64,000 nt of DNA from Sisyra terminalis (Eukaryota > Arthropoda > Insecta > Neuroptera > Sisyridae), in the NCBI GenBank assembly GCA_958496175.1, contig OY292276.1, forward strand, positions 10,992,001-11,056,000, written 5' to 3'. Positions 31,568 to 42,937 of this stretch are shown in pieces. How positions within the stretch are numbered: the stretch's first letter is position 1; every line of letters starts with the position of its first letter. The notes beneath the pieces are model-generated. The model was given only the letters and a program-made list of their open reading frames with translations. It did no database searches and was not told the DNA's origin. The position numbers and the translations under genes are program-made.

Positions 31568-32794
31568 TGTAGGGTAGGATGGGGTTTAAAGGTCCAATTT
31601 TACGTATATTATGAGTCGTTTGTTTTGAAAGTGGCGTAAGTCCATTTCAAGGACGATCTATATGGTGATTCTTCTTCTTGTGACTAGAACAAAGTATGAT
31701 TATTATTTAACTGCTAAGTTTTCAGAAATTACTGATTTCATTTTAGTTGTTAACAAAAACGCCAATTATTCCCTCCTCCTTAGTATCTTATGTTCCTATG
31801 GTTAAAAATGATAATACTATTGCGATTGTTCTTGAAATTGACTTAACTCACTTTCAAAATAAACGGCGCATATTGTGAAAACCAATCCTATTAAATTGAA
31901 ACGTATAATGCTAACCATACAAATAAATATCTGGCCATGTTTATTTTAATTTTTAATGGAATCATCCATATGGAAGTTTGTCATTTTATATTTTTTCTAG
32001 ACCTTGTCGTCTGTCTCTTTTTGCTCCTTAGTAGGGGCAACAAGGGAAGGCTAAGGGACAAAAAGGTCCATTATTTATTTTAAGTATCTGACAGGTGTTA
32101 TGAATTAATAACAGTATTTGAATCAATGAAATATTTCTGGATTTTCATTTGGAAAATTTTATTATAGTCAGTTTAGACATAACATAAAACTCTTCTTTCT
32201 TTATTATTATATTGAAATTAATTGTAACATAAGAATATTTTTTTATACCTTTATCTTAACTTAATCAAATTCATCGTTTCCTGAATCACAATTATAACAA
32301 ACGAAGTAAAGAACCCTCGATTAAAAATATAATTTTCATGGGTCCTTTGCTTGCAAAGATTACTTTGAATCCAATCTTCACGTGGCTGGGTAAGGAAAAG
32401 GTCCACGTGGATCTTTTCACCCCAGATATGTTCAAGTGTTTTTATTTGGTTATAACTAGTTTACTGTTTAAATTAGCTAAAAACTAATAATAAATCCTGA
32501 AATACCACTAAAACTCACATACTTTTAAATTATGATTTAGCCTAGTCAAAGCAATATTACTGCTGGAAACCGAAAAGAATAATAATTGCAAATTTTACTT
32601 TCGTAAAAATATTGAGGTGCCGCCGTAAATCTCCTATCTGTGATGTAGCTTAATTGCCAGGGTGGCCTCAAGATGCTTCTTACACTTCCTTATCCCTATT
32701 ATTATAGTTAAATAGAGCAATATGGCACTAGTATTTTATATACTCATGGTGGACCTTTATACCTGCGTATCTTTAAGCCCCACTTTACCCTACT
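31568..32794. mobile_element. DNA element with GTAGGGTA...TGGGG terminal inverted repeats
   Basis: Left end GTAGGGTAGGATGGGGTTTA; read inward from the right, GTAGGGTAAAGTGGGGCTTA. Both are followed by AAAGGTCC (directly on the left, after a short spacer on the right). Inside are two copies of motif M, one minus (31605-31668) and one plus (31814-31872). A third copy lies just outside (30478-30541). No open frame of transposase size. Superfamily unknown; a target duplication was not recognised. Confidence 0.55.
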
Positions 32795-33397
32795 TCAGTG
32801 CTGCAAAAAGTGAACCACTTTTTCCTGCATTTTACAAAAAAAAAGTATTATCTTTAAGTGGTTATAGATTAATATGATTTTACGTATCATAAACATTTTA
32901 ATCTTTGACGGGAAAATGCTAACAAACCAAAATCACTCAAGAAGATGAACAAACGCAAGCGACCATGAAATTGTAAATTACACAAAAAAAATAATAAAAT
33001 AAATAAATACAAAAGTGGGTCACTGATGCGGTTTGTAATCAATCAAATATTTGTAACTTCTTATTTTCTTTATAAATAAGAGTGCACTCTTCAGATACTG
33101 GACCTCAAATTGATGTCATTTTCTTATCATTACATTCGGACTCCTTGTATCTAGTACAAGATGTCCTTATATCCTTAAGAAAATTCTTTGTCAGAATTGA
33201 AAACTTTCATAAAATTTTAAGTGTAAATTTGTATAAAATTTGATATTATCCTACTTCTGTGTTGAAAATTTGCCACATTTGTATTTTCAAAATTTGTATT
33301 CTTATCTTGATATTTATATATAACTACAGTTTTTGAGGATCATAACTTTCGTCTTTTATTTTCACTTAACAACGATTAAATATAGCGAAACTTGCCT
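32795..33397. other. Unassigned AT-rich stretch
   Basis: No feature recognised. Confidence 0.5.
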
Positions 33398-33927
33398 TAT
33401 GGGGCATTCCATGAGAAATAGGAAAATGATTGGAATTAATAATTCCTCTTATTATTTTAAATTTAGCCCTTACTAATAATAAAAATTATAAATTTTACTA
33501 ATATCAAAAGAATTTTTTCTAAAACGATAAAAAATCGATTTTTTGGTTTGGCTAACATTGGAATACAAGTTAGTACATGTATTCATGGGAAATATTCCTG
33601 TTAGCAACATTGGTTTTAACCATCTAATTAATTTCAGTAAGTTTATCATTATATTCAGAAGACCAATAACATTATAAACAAAAGGACTACGATTTGTTTA
33701 ATCGAAAAGATACGTTAGTTTTTGTATATTTCGTGTTTGAATATAATATAATTACATATCCCACCAGTCACACAAAAAGATACAAAAGTTGTTTTTTTAA
33801 CCTCAAACCGTCCTAATTCATTTTTTTTCTTGGTAAAAGTAAAAATAAACATGTCTTAAATAATTTAAACTTCTTGTGATTGTTAAAAAGTCTATATTAT
33901 AGTCTCTAGGTTCTTTTAGAATATGTA

Positions 33928-33956
33928 CCACCAGTCACATGTGACTGGTGGGACTA
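33928..33956. repeat. Perfect hairpin of the CCACCAGTCACA motif
   Basis: CCACCAGTCACATGTGACTGGTGG is an exact 24-bp palindrome (12 bp each side: CCACCAGTCACA and TGTGACTGGTGG), located inside the element at 33398-34977. Confidence 0.95.
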
Positions 33957-34017
33957 TAGTTTATAGCCAATACATGATGGAATTTTTTTTGAATTGGATA
34001 GAATTGGAGTTTTTTTT

Positions 34018-34375
34018 GCTTCTGGCCATGGTAAAGGAGCAGTTGATGGTATCGGAGCAATAGCAAAATGAACTCTTTGGTCTGCTATTATGACAAGAAA
34101 AGCAGTAATTAAAAATAGTAAAGACTACCACAACTATTTAGTGTTAAAAGGTTTCAATGGGTTCCATTTTTTCTTTGTTGGAGCAGATGATATTTAAAAA
34201 AAATCATTCACATCTTAACAAACAGTGGCAAAATATTAAAAAAATTCCATGCATTAGAAAACAACATTATTTTAAAGCTGATGACAATAAAAGCATTAGT
34301 TATTATTTGACGGCAACATCATCAGACTCCAATAATGTAAGACACTGGACTTTATTCTTCAAGGATAATGATTGA
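34018..34375 (+). pseudogene. Broken transposon ORF with SGHGKGAVDG motif
   Basis: The first frame reads ASGHGKGAVDGIGAIAK, then a TGA at 34069, then continues as TLWSAIMTRKAVIKNSKDY. A shifted frame (34157-34375) reads on through QWQNIKKIPCIRKQHYFKA to a stop. GHGKGxxDGxGA is a conserved stretch I know from large transposon-encoded proteins of arthropods and other animals; I cannot name the family with certainty. At least one stop and one frameshift show it is dead. Its location between the inverted termini supports it as the former coding part of that element. Confidence 0.55.
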
Positions 34376-34977
34376 ATAAAAATTAATTTAATGTTTATTC
34401 GGAAATTATAGAAAAAAATTAAGTCTAAACGATATTCTTGTGTTACCGAAAATATATAAATGTATAGAAATAAATAAAATTCTACCTTAAATCAAAAACC
34501 TCCGCCAATACATTGCCTAATTAACAATACAAAGATAGAAAAAATATAAAAGTGTCATTAACGAAAAATTTTGTTTATACATTTTGTACTTGTCCCACCT
34601 TTCACAATATTTTTTTTTAATTTCTTCTATGTAAGTAATTAGTCTAATACTTGATGAAAATGAAATAATGTGAGATAACTATAGTAGAAGGAAGAAAATC
34701 TCTATTGAAAATTTAGTAGTCGAACTGAAATTTGTCTTTAAGTGCACCATAGTAAGAGAGAAGGATTTTTTGGTGTCCCACTAGTCACACTAATTCAAGT
34801 GACAATTATAAGAAACTAAGAAAAATTTTTTTTTTTTTATTAAATGATGTTAATTGGTTATTTTTCTATAAAATGAGATACATTTTATGATTATACTAGT
34901 TTCAATCATCTAATTATAGCTCATAATTAGTCGAAATTCAAAGTCAAATGTCCCACCAGTCACCATGGAATGCTCCT

Positions 34978-36083
34978 CATGTAATTCATTATGTATTATT
35001 GTATATTTTGGTAAAGTTTTGGGATCTTACATGAACTCTTGTAACCATATAACAACGCATGTCTTAATAGTTATTAAATGGAATAAATATTTTTAAAGTT
35101 TTTACTTTAAAATAAAACATGACAAACATGCGATTATGTCAATAAGAATTGTTGATACTATCGACAATATTTCACTCCATTCTATTTACCTTAGAAACAT
35201 CAATAAGGATATAACTTCTCGTACATAAACTATAGAATGACGTTTATAGTCGTCGCTATTTTTATGTCCTCTCGAGACATTTGCTATATTTAATTTTATC
35301 TGACGTCAACCGACTTATCCACCCCTAATGCTTTATTTGAAAAAAACAATTTCTAATAAAAATATTACTATACACATTTATAAGAAATCGAAGCTCTAGC
35401 AGTGATTCATTAAAAATCCGAGCGATAATTCCTTGGGTCAACACCAACCAGCATTACAATTAATGAAGACATTCAAATATCAAATATTGATAGGGCAAAG
35501 AGAAATTTTTGTCGCCACGTTTTGGCTAATGATAACTCATAATACATAAGTAGAAAAATTTAGAAAGTACTTTAACCTTTTCAGTAGCCATAGCGTATAT
35601 TTTATCAGTTTTACCATTTAATACTAATAAATGTTTCTTTGTTGTTTTTCAGTTCCTGGAAAATTCGTCGCATTTATCATACAATGTAAGTTTAATTTTC
35701 AATTTGAATATTGATTTTACTTTGTCGAGGAACACTTAAGGTGTTTGTCGAAAGAAAACAAGTTGAAATTGGTTCCATTTGTTGTTGAATTACGATATAA
35801 TTTTTTTTGTGCTATAATGTTGAGTTGATGATAAAAAATTGATGGGTTTCCAAACATTTCCTTTTAAGACCTTTTAAAAAGTCATAAAATATGTCAGTTG
35901 CTTTCTTTGTTATTTAACGAAAGAAACATTTTTTTTTAAATTCGAACGAAATATTTGCCTTATCACCAAATAATTCTTGAATAATTGGGTACTCTTTGGT
36001 TCATAATACAATGATTGTTGAATCGTTTTGAAGATTTATGTAGGTAATTTTTGGCAGTTGGATTTGATAAGTCATAAAGATTA
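34978..36083. other. Unassigned AT-rich stretch
   Basis: No gene or repeat recognised. Confidence 0.5.
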
Positions 36084-36130
36084 GGGTGTCCCAAAAAATC
36101 AAAACTTATTTTTCTTGTTACGATTGAAAA

Positions 36131-36488
36131 AATTTATTTTTTGTAACGACTGTTTCTAAAGTTGAACTTTCGTGCGTTGTGTGGCGGAGGTAAAGAGCCG
36201 TTTTCTCATCGTGGTGGCAAGCGTGCGCGAAAGTAGAGAAACCGTGCGCGAAAGTAAATAACAGTGCGAAAAAGTAAAATAAATTGATACCTAAATAAAC
36301 TTTGATAAGAAATAATTAAAATATGTAATTATTTAGACTGTAGTTTAAACTAAAATGTTGTTTTTATTCATAATTTTTCTATAAATTATTCTTACTATCG
36401 AGTTGAAATTTTTCATATATAAATAACAATAATTAATTTCTCAATCTGTTTCTGTTGAACTTTAGAAGTAGTCGTTACAAAAAATTTT
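36131..36488. mobile_element. Small element with TTTTTTGTAACGACT inverted ends and 22-bp tandem motif
   Basis: TTTTTTGTAACGACTGTTTC at about 36139 is mirrored by the complement at about 36455-36487 (GTTGAACTTTAGAAGTAGTC then GTTACAAAAAATTTTG). The arms are about 35 bp. Just inside the left end lies a CpG-rich patch with three imperfect units of GTGCGCGAAAGTA at about 22-bp spacing (36220-36285). No coding capacity. Confidence 0.55.
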
Positions 36489-36713
36489 GTTCGATACTTA
36501 TGCTTAAAGTGAGGTACCTAGTAGGACGAAATTGAGACACTTGCTAAAGGGACTGATCATACACAACTTGATCTCGTGCGCCTACCCCCACTCGCCTGGC
36601 GGCCTCGTGGGGTTACACAACGCACTCGATCTCGTTGTGTATGATCAGTCCCTTCAGCTCGTGCATCAATTTCATCCTACTAGAAAACCTCACTTTACGC
36701 ATATGTATCGAAA
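36483..36713. mobile_element. Palindromic element with GC-rich centre
   Basis: Arms of about 100 bp around a centre near 36598. The outer part is TTCGATACTTATGCTTAAAG with the complement near 36713. Within are AAAGTGAGG, CCTAGTAGGACGAAATTGA and GGGACTGATCATACACAAC, all mirrored. The loop region (CCCCACTCGCCTGGCGGCCT) is GC-rich. The frame 36532-36717 merely reads through the palindrome. Confidence 0.8.
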
Positions 36714-36716
36714 ATA

Positions 36717-37032
36717 ACTATTATGATATAAAATGGGGTAAAATAGAATATCAATTTTAGGTCTAATAGTCCTAGGATTCTTCCCGGTAAACAGAAGATG
36801 TACCTATTTTTTTCTGTATTCAATAAATTGAACACAAAGTATTGGATCTTTTTCTATCACTTTGAATAAATATCTCGTCTCATTCTCACATAAGTGAGCT
36901 TCAAAAGCTCAAATAAATTAGTCTTACGCTTAATTATAAAAATATTTTTTTGAGATTATTATAAAAGCTGAACTAGACGACTTTCAATATTATAGGGTAT
37001 AAGGAACTAAGTTAATTTTTTTAAAGACTATC
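36717..37032. other. Unassigned stretch
   Basis: Nothing recognised. Confidence 0.5.
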
Positions 37033-37377
37033 TAGGGGCCGTTCGTATACAAGGGAGGAGGGGGGTCTTCGATAACGTGACGTTCGTCGTTCGTCAAAAA
37101 AATTTAAATTAATATTTCTTTCGACTATTTTTCTTTTTCAATTTTTATCATGATAATAAGTCATTCATTTCGTATTTAGTAAATATAAAATGTATAGAGT
37201 TTTTAAATATATTGAAATTTGTGCTATTTTAATTGAAATTTATCATATTCAGGGGGGGGGTCTTAGCTTTGTGACGAAATATTTCTAGGGGGGTCACAGA
37301 AAGTGTGACACAGAAAAAGTTTATTTTAGCGTGACTTATTTTACTGTTGACTGGCTTATTTTATGAATGACCCCCTA
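37033..37377. mobile_element. Non-autonomous DNA element with TAGGGGCCGTTC-type ends
   Basis: Left end TAGGGGCCGTTCGTATACAA; read inward from the right, TAGGGGGTCATTCATAAAAT. It contains G-runs (GGGAGGAGGGGGGTC, GGGGGGGGGTC) and repeated GTGAC motifs, as in a widespread group of insect MITEs that starts GGGGCCGTTC. No target duplication recognised. Confidence 0.55.
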
Positions 37378-38974
37378 CAAAAATTTGACTAATTTGAAAG
37401 CTTAAGCCATTGAAAGTATTCTACTTGGTATGATTTATATTATAAACTTTAAAAAATATTGTTTACATCAAAAACAATGCATTTAATATTTTCCTATTGA
37501 ATCTTCAAATAATCCTGAAGCATTTATCTTTCTAAATTTAAAACTAACATGGTTAAAAATAATGCTAAATTGTTGATATAAAGTTATAGATATGGTTTTC
37601 TAACTCTTATGAAATTTTTGTTTCTTCTGATACAGCCGATTTGTTTTGTATAGTAAATGAATTAGTAAATTGAAATTCCAACTTCAATCCTGACTTATGT
37701 ATCAAAACATTTATTCAAAGTTATAAACAATCGATAATTTAAAAAAAACGGTGGATTAAAATTACTATTTTTATACGAAAGAAGGGAACTAAGCGTTTCA
37801 TTACTAGCATATTTATAATTGAATTTCTTATTAATTTCAACCAAATTATCTTAGTATCAATTGTTTTAATTAAACGCCATGCATATCATTGACCTAAATA
37901 GTACATTCTTATACCTTAAATGTACAACCATAGTAATAAAAATTACTTTTTACAATTCTCAACATTCTATGGATTAAAACTAAAAAGTATAAAAGAAATG
38001 AAGAAAATATTTTCTTGAGAATTTTTTCCAGATTTCTATTGGAAGATTTAATTATTTGTTTTACCAGAGAGCCATTAAAATCAAATAAACTTTTTTCTGT
38101 AGAAATTAGAAACTTCTAGATTAATTAGTTAATAATTGAAATAAATGTTTTGGTAAATTCACATAAAAATATTTGGATTTGGATTTGAGTTAAATTAATA
38201 CTTCGTTATTTTTTGTGCATTAATTATCAATTTTATAAAATTTTAAATTTTCTTTTAAATATTAGCCACTACCTACGACTTCGTCTGTATGGATTAGAAG
38301 TATTTCGACATTAATTACTATTGCTAAAACTGTTAAATTGTTCTTTTTCACCCATAAGGCCTCGTTTGCTTACCCAATTACTTGGTAACCTAATAAATTG
38401 GTATGAATAGTGAGAATCATAGCATACGAAAGCCTAAAAAGCCAATGCAAAATTATTAACTTTTAAAATGAAATTATTTTTAAAATTTATGAAAATTTAC
38501 TTAGTTATTAGTTCATTAATTCCAATCTAACGTAACATCAATCATCAAAAAATTTTAAACCATATATTATTTACATAGGTACCTATGTTATTTTTGATAA
38601 CATTATTTTTTTGGGGAACCGATTATCCAATAAAATGCTATGTTATTTGCTTGATCACTAGTGCAATGGAAATTCTGTTATTGGATCCACCAATGAATGA
38701 TAGGCTTAAGCCTGTTCCACAGGTGTTAATTTGCAAATGAAGTTTTATTGGTAAATAAATTGTCAATGGCTAACATTTCCATGGAAACATCAACAAAAAC
38801 ACTTCAAATTCAATGTAATAACATTATCCCTTTAATATGGTGTGTTAATATGAAACCGGATTTTTTTTTCTGAAAATTAAGTTTCCATTATTTCCACAAG
38901 GAAATATTTGTTTTATTCAAAATAATTCCTCTGATTTACTATATATTTTTGCCATATTTTCGACAATTTGTGGG
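37378..38974. other. Unassigned AT-rich stretch
   Basis: No gene. CTACCTACGACTTCGTCTGT at about 38273 resembles the complement of the Helitron 3' end seen at 63543, but nothing else supports a copy here. Confidence 0.4.
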
Positions 38975-39235
38975 TTAGTCTTTTAGGCAAATCCCATAAT
39001 CGAGTCCCGTAATCCCATAATTAAGTGTGGATCCCATTAGCTCAAATAAGTAATAATATGAAGAAGCCAGGTGTAGGGAGTAAGCCTCAGTCGAAAGTAT
39101 TTCCAAATTGAATGCCTCCATTATATCCTGTACTAATCTTTTTGTATGGCCAGGGGAATTACCATGCAGCAAGATCATTTTGTATGGCCTATTTTGATAT
39201 TCTGGTCGATTTTTGCACTAAAGCTAGACGTAAAT
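38975..39235 (-). pseudogene. Mariner transposase fragment
   Basis: Minus-strand frame 38975-39178 begins MILLHGNSPGHTKRLVQD. It aligns with the conserved ILLHDNAxxHTAxLVQD of mariner transposases; the second catalytic Asp has become Gly. It continues LEILSTEAYSLHLASSYYYL, corresponding to the family WEVLxHPxYSPDLAPSDYHLF. The third catalytic region has lost its Asp residues (LHLASS instead of PDLAPSD). Upstream to about 39235 the frame reads NRPEYQNRPYK before MILL. With two catalytic positions lost and both ends missing it is inactive. Family D copy 3 follows directly. Confidence 0.85.
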
Positions 39236-39239
39236 CTAG

Positions 39240-39552
39240 TATCTTTGACGTATTGTGTGCGTATTTCGATTACCAAGCAATCTTCTTTTGTGCTTATGAA
39301 GTATTATTGAATCGCTCTGTAACTGCCATAGGATGTCATATAGGTCACAGGAAGTAACTGAGAATCGATTCAATACTACTTGATGACCACTGAGGAAGTT
39401 GCTTGGCAATCGAAAAACGTACCTGGGCAATACGTAAAAAATACATTTGTTTGATTTTTTTTTCAAATTTATGTTTATAGTTTGCTTTTTTAACTATATT
39501 ATGGTACATAAATAAGATCACAATGTATTTTATTTATTGTATAAACAGTTGA
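39240..39552. mobile_element. Family D, copy 3, degenerate and left-truncated
   Basis: Starts near TTGACGTATTGTGTGCGTAT and runs through the centre (TGAATCGCTCTGTAACTGCC) and the right arm to GTATAAACAG. The right-arm hammerhead-like motif at 39386-39427 keeps CTGAGGA but has GAAAAACGTACC. The pre-cleavage U is lost, so it should be inactive. The left-arm motif has lost the box. The unit abuts the mariner fragment at about 39235-39240. Confidence 0.75.
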
Positions 39553-40216
39553 GACCATTTAAAACAGGTTTAGTAGCAAAATAGGTAGTATCTATTAACA
39601 AAAATCAAAGAAAGTAATAAATGTTTTCCCAGTTCTTAAATATTATCTACTTCAAACATATCTTTAATGTATTCATTGGTAGAGAAAAATAAAAAAAAAA
39701 TGAATAATGCAATTCATCCGTTTTCCTTTTTAAATGCATTTAATTTATGCGAAAAAATCATGTTAATTACAGAGAAAAAAAACACCTTTCTCCTTTCATT
39801 TCCCATTTCCGATAGAAACAATTATTTCATTATATGTCCATAATCATTTACCATTATTTCTAAATTAGTTGGAAAAAGTGTTTTGTGAATGAGGGGAAAT
39901 TTTTCCACTCTCATCGTTTGCTCCATTTTAAGTCCAACTTCCCGTAATCATTAAAAATTAATATTGTTACCAAAATATTTTTTTTTAAATTTGGAAAAAT
40001 TTCCGATTGTAATGGGGGTAGGATTGCAATTGTTTTACCCTTATTTCTGAGTCCTTGGAATTGGCATCTGCAATTTAAACCGGAATCCTCTTCCTTTTTT
40101 AATGTATACGTTTCCCATAGAAATAATACAATATTTTTTTATTGGGTATTTAAATTTTTTTTAACTTTATCGTAATCAATATCTTTTACGTAATTTTCCA
40201 TACTATAAAAATCAAA
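39553..40216. other. Unassigned AT-rich stretch
   Basis: Nothing recognised. Confidence 0.5.
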
Positions 40217-40224
40217 CCTTAGAT

Positions 40225-40441
40225 CAGCGGTTCCTAAACTTTTTCAGCAGCGGACCCCCAAGAAAATCAAGCATAATGCCAAGGACCCCTGAGTGAAAAA
40301 AGGTGCAATTTTAGGACAATATTATATTTTAGTATTCCTTCATTAAATTAAAAATCAAACTTTTTCAAATAGGACCGGGGACCCCCAAACATAGGCTCGC
40401 GGACCCCCAGGGGTCCGCGGAGCACAGGTTAGAAAACAATG
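40225..40441. mobile_element. hAT-like MITE (CAGCGGTTCC type) with perfect target duplication
   Basis: Left end CAGCGGTTCCTAAACTTTTT; right end AGCACAGGTTAGAAAACAAT followed by G. Identical octamers CCTTAGAT flank it at 40217-40224 and 40442-40449. Inside are several GGACCCC/GGGGTCC blocks typical of this hAT MITE group. The same family recurs at 60970-61147. No coding capacity. Confidence 0.92.
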
Positions 40442-40534
40442 CCTTAGATAACTGGTGGTGTTATTTAACATACGAGATTATTTTTAGTGTTGTTTCTTAT
40501 GGATTTCTATGAAGACTACAGTGGCTATATGAAT

Positions 40535-41590
40535 TAGGATGTCCGTTATTTCCCTAATTGATTTTTTTACAGCGATCGTCCCCTGAATTTTTAGTTTAAA
40601 ATACAAAAAAAAAAATATCCAATACTATTAAGTTCTTCATTTCTTGATTTAAACCGTGCCGGAAACAAGTTACTTTTACCATTTAAATAACATGGGATTA
40701 TTTGACTTTTTACTTTTATTTTTTTTTCTCAGAAACAAATAGATCAAAAGATTTAAGATCAAATTATTCTGACGTAAAATTTAACACTCTACAAAAAAGG
40801 TCTCTTATGAATTTTCGATGAAATTAATCCATTAAAAGTTATTCAATATTTAACTTAAATTAATTTGTTTAATTTGTATTTTGTAATTTATTCAACATTT
40901 AATTTGTTGACTACAAGTTCTAAGAAATTTCTCATAGATGGCGTCAGGTGAAATGGTAAAAATTCGAATAATAATTGAAATTTTGTCGATAGTCTCATTA
41001 ATTAGTATGAAATTCACTTCGTAGGTACAAAATATTGATTAAAGTTCGAAAATTTATCCTGTATAAATTGAATTTCACGACTATAGCAAATTTGGATCTT
41101 ATGTCACCTGTTTTAATTGACAAAAAAATTTTTTTTGTTTATATTTTCAGTTGAAGCCTTAAAATTAACACAAATAATCACTGGCGCTCCAATGATAATA
41201 ATTTTTATCTTCTTTTCCAATGATTTTATAGTTAAAAAAAGTTAAAATGAGAAAAAAGTTGAAAATATTGCAAGTGAAATGTTGAATAACTTTTGATGGA
41301 GTGATTTAATTGAAAATTCATAAGAGAACTTTTTTGTAGAGCGTTAAATTTTACGTCAGAATAATTTAATGTTAAATATTTTCATACATTTGTTTCTGAG
41401 AAAAAAAATTAAAAGTAAAAAGTCAAATAATCCCATTTTATTTAATTGGTATAAGTAACATGATTCCGGCACGGTTTAATCAAGAAATTAAGAGCTTAAT
41501 TGTATTGGATAATTATTTTTGTATCTTAAACTAAAAATTCAGGGGGCGATCGCTGTAAAAAAATCAATTTGGGAAATAACGGACACCCTC
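40535..41590. mobile_element. Family A foldback element, copy 2
   Basis: Left end TAGGATGTCCGTTATTTCCC; read inward from the right, GAGGGTGTCCGTTATTTCCC. Flanks ATATGAAT (40527-40534) and ATATAAAT (41591-41598) match at 7 of 8 positions, supporting an 8-bp target duplication. Arms of about 310 bp share the module CTACAAAAAAGGTCTCTTAT with family B. No transposase. It lies 85 bp from the hAT MITE at 40225. Confidence 0.9.
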
Positions 41591-41598
41591 ATATAAAT

Positions 41599-42937
41599 GA
41601 ATCTTATTGAAAAAAAATTCTTTATACTTATCAAATAGAAGACTATGAATTCCATTTAATCTAATAGGGTTACTATTTGCGATTATCATAAACTTTTCCT
41701 TTTAAATTAAATTTGTGTTTGTATTATTGATACTTCTCTATACTCGTATTACATTTCTCTCTTTATAAGTACTCGTATTTCAATGTAAAGCGAAAAAAAA
41801 TTACCGATAATAAGGAACTGTTTTTATAAATATTAGTCCAAATTTTGAGATAAAAAACAAAAATTCGAATATCAGACACGAAAAAAGTAAACTTGACTGA
41901 TAAGCCTTATACAAATAAAATAATAAATTCTTGACATTTTTTTTTTGGTTGAACAAAAAACATCAATTTACTTTAACATATTATGAACTTTTTGGTTTCA
42001 TTAAAAGTCCAAAAAGGTAACGAGTACCTGTATGGAAATTAGCGATTTTCCCATCCAAACACTTTAGTAAAACACATAAATTCAATTTATGCCAACCGCC
42101 GTTGAATATGAGAAGGGATTTTTGCAAATTTTCCACTTGAAACAATGCTCCTCCTCGTACGTGAAAACCAAGCCTGTTGAAATAAACCTTGAACCTTTCA
42201 CATACATCTCACATTGTAAATCCTCTCTTATTGCACAAGCCATTGTCCAAAACGTCGCAAATTGCTAGATATGATTGGAAAAACACAGGGAATTCTAAAA
42301 AAAAAAAAAATCATATAAATGATTGCCACTTGTAAAGATTCGTAGAATCCGTAATGAATCCCACCATATTACAACAGTTCCAATCAATGAGACCTTTTTT
42401 AGAAATGATCAGTCTATCCAATTTTGGTCTCATCTCAAATGTTTCTGCTTCTTGATTATAATATATTTATAGATAGAAAGACAAAGCATGTATAGTGTAG
42501 TATATCTATGTACGTTTAAGTGTCTATTTCTTATCGTATAAAAACCATCTATCCGTTAAAATTGTTTCGTATTGTTGTTAACATGATATCGTGAGAGATA
42601 ACAATTCCAACTGTGAAAAATGCGACGAATGTTTCCTAACTGAACTTCCTTAACTTCACCTACGATATACCTACGTAATTTATTACATTATTTATGTGAT
42701 ATTAAATCATGAAAATACATTCAATCTATCTGAGCATATAATCGTTTTTCTCCTATTAAATATTTCCTACCAACATAAATCAGTGTAATATTACACTGAA
42801 CAAACATTATCGTTCATATTACAGATATCGATTGATTTGAACTATCAAATTGGCAGTCGGTGTCTGAATAGATTTAAGTTTTATTTTGTGTAAATTGTAT
42901 AGTTATTATAATTTTGGAATTATTATTTTATAACTAA
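41599..42937. other. Unassigned; a less AT-rich patch at about 42080-42270
   Basis: The patch includes GCCAACCGCCGTTGAATATG and GCTCCTCCTCGTACGTGAAA and is non-repetitive in this window. It might be conserved non-coding or exonic sequence. No frame with a recognised domain. Confidence 0.35.

Larger units (their letters stand above)
33398..34977 (+). mobile_element. DNA transposon remnant with repeated CCCACCAGTCAC motif
   Basis: The ends carry GGGGCATTCCATG (about 33399) and CATGGAATGCTCC (about 34964), forming inverted termini around 1.58 kb. The motif CCCACCAGTCACA or its complement occurs near 33756, 33930 (as a hairpin), 34777 and 34951, mostly subterminal, like transposase binding sites. 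Inside is a broken ORF (34018-34375) with a motif known from transposon-encoded arthropod proteins. Probably a once-autonomous element that has lost its frame. Superfamily not assigned. Confidence 0.6.

Noticed and set aside
36532..36717. A 61-codon frame with plausible composition
   Set aside because: It is the read-through of the palindrome at 36483-36713.
38975..39178. Active mariner transposase
   Set aside because: Only a fragment remains, and the Asp residues of the conserved HDN and PDLAPSD motifs are replaced.
39386..39427. Active hammerhead in family D copy 3
   Set aside because: GAAAAACGTACC lacks the U before the cleavage site and the stem III pairing.
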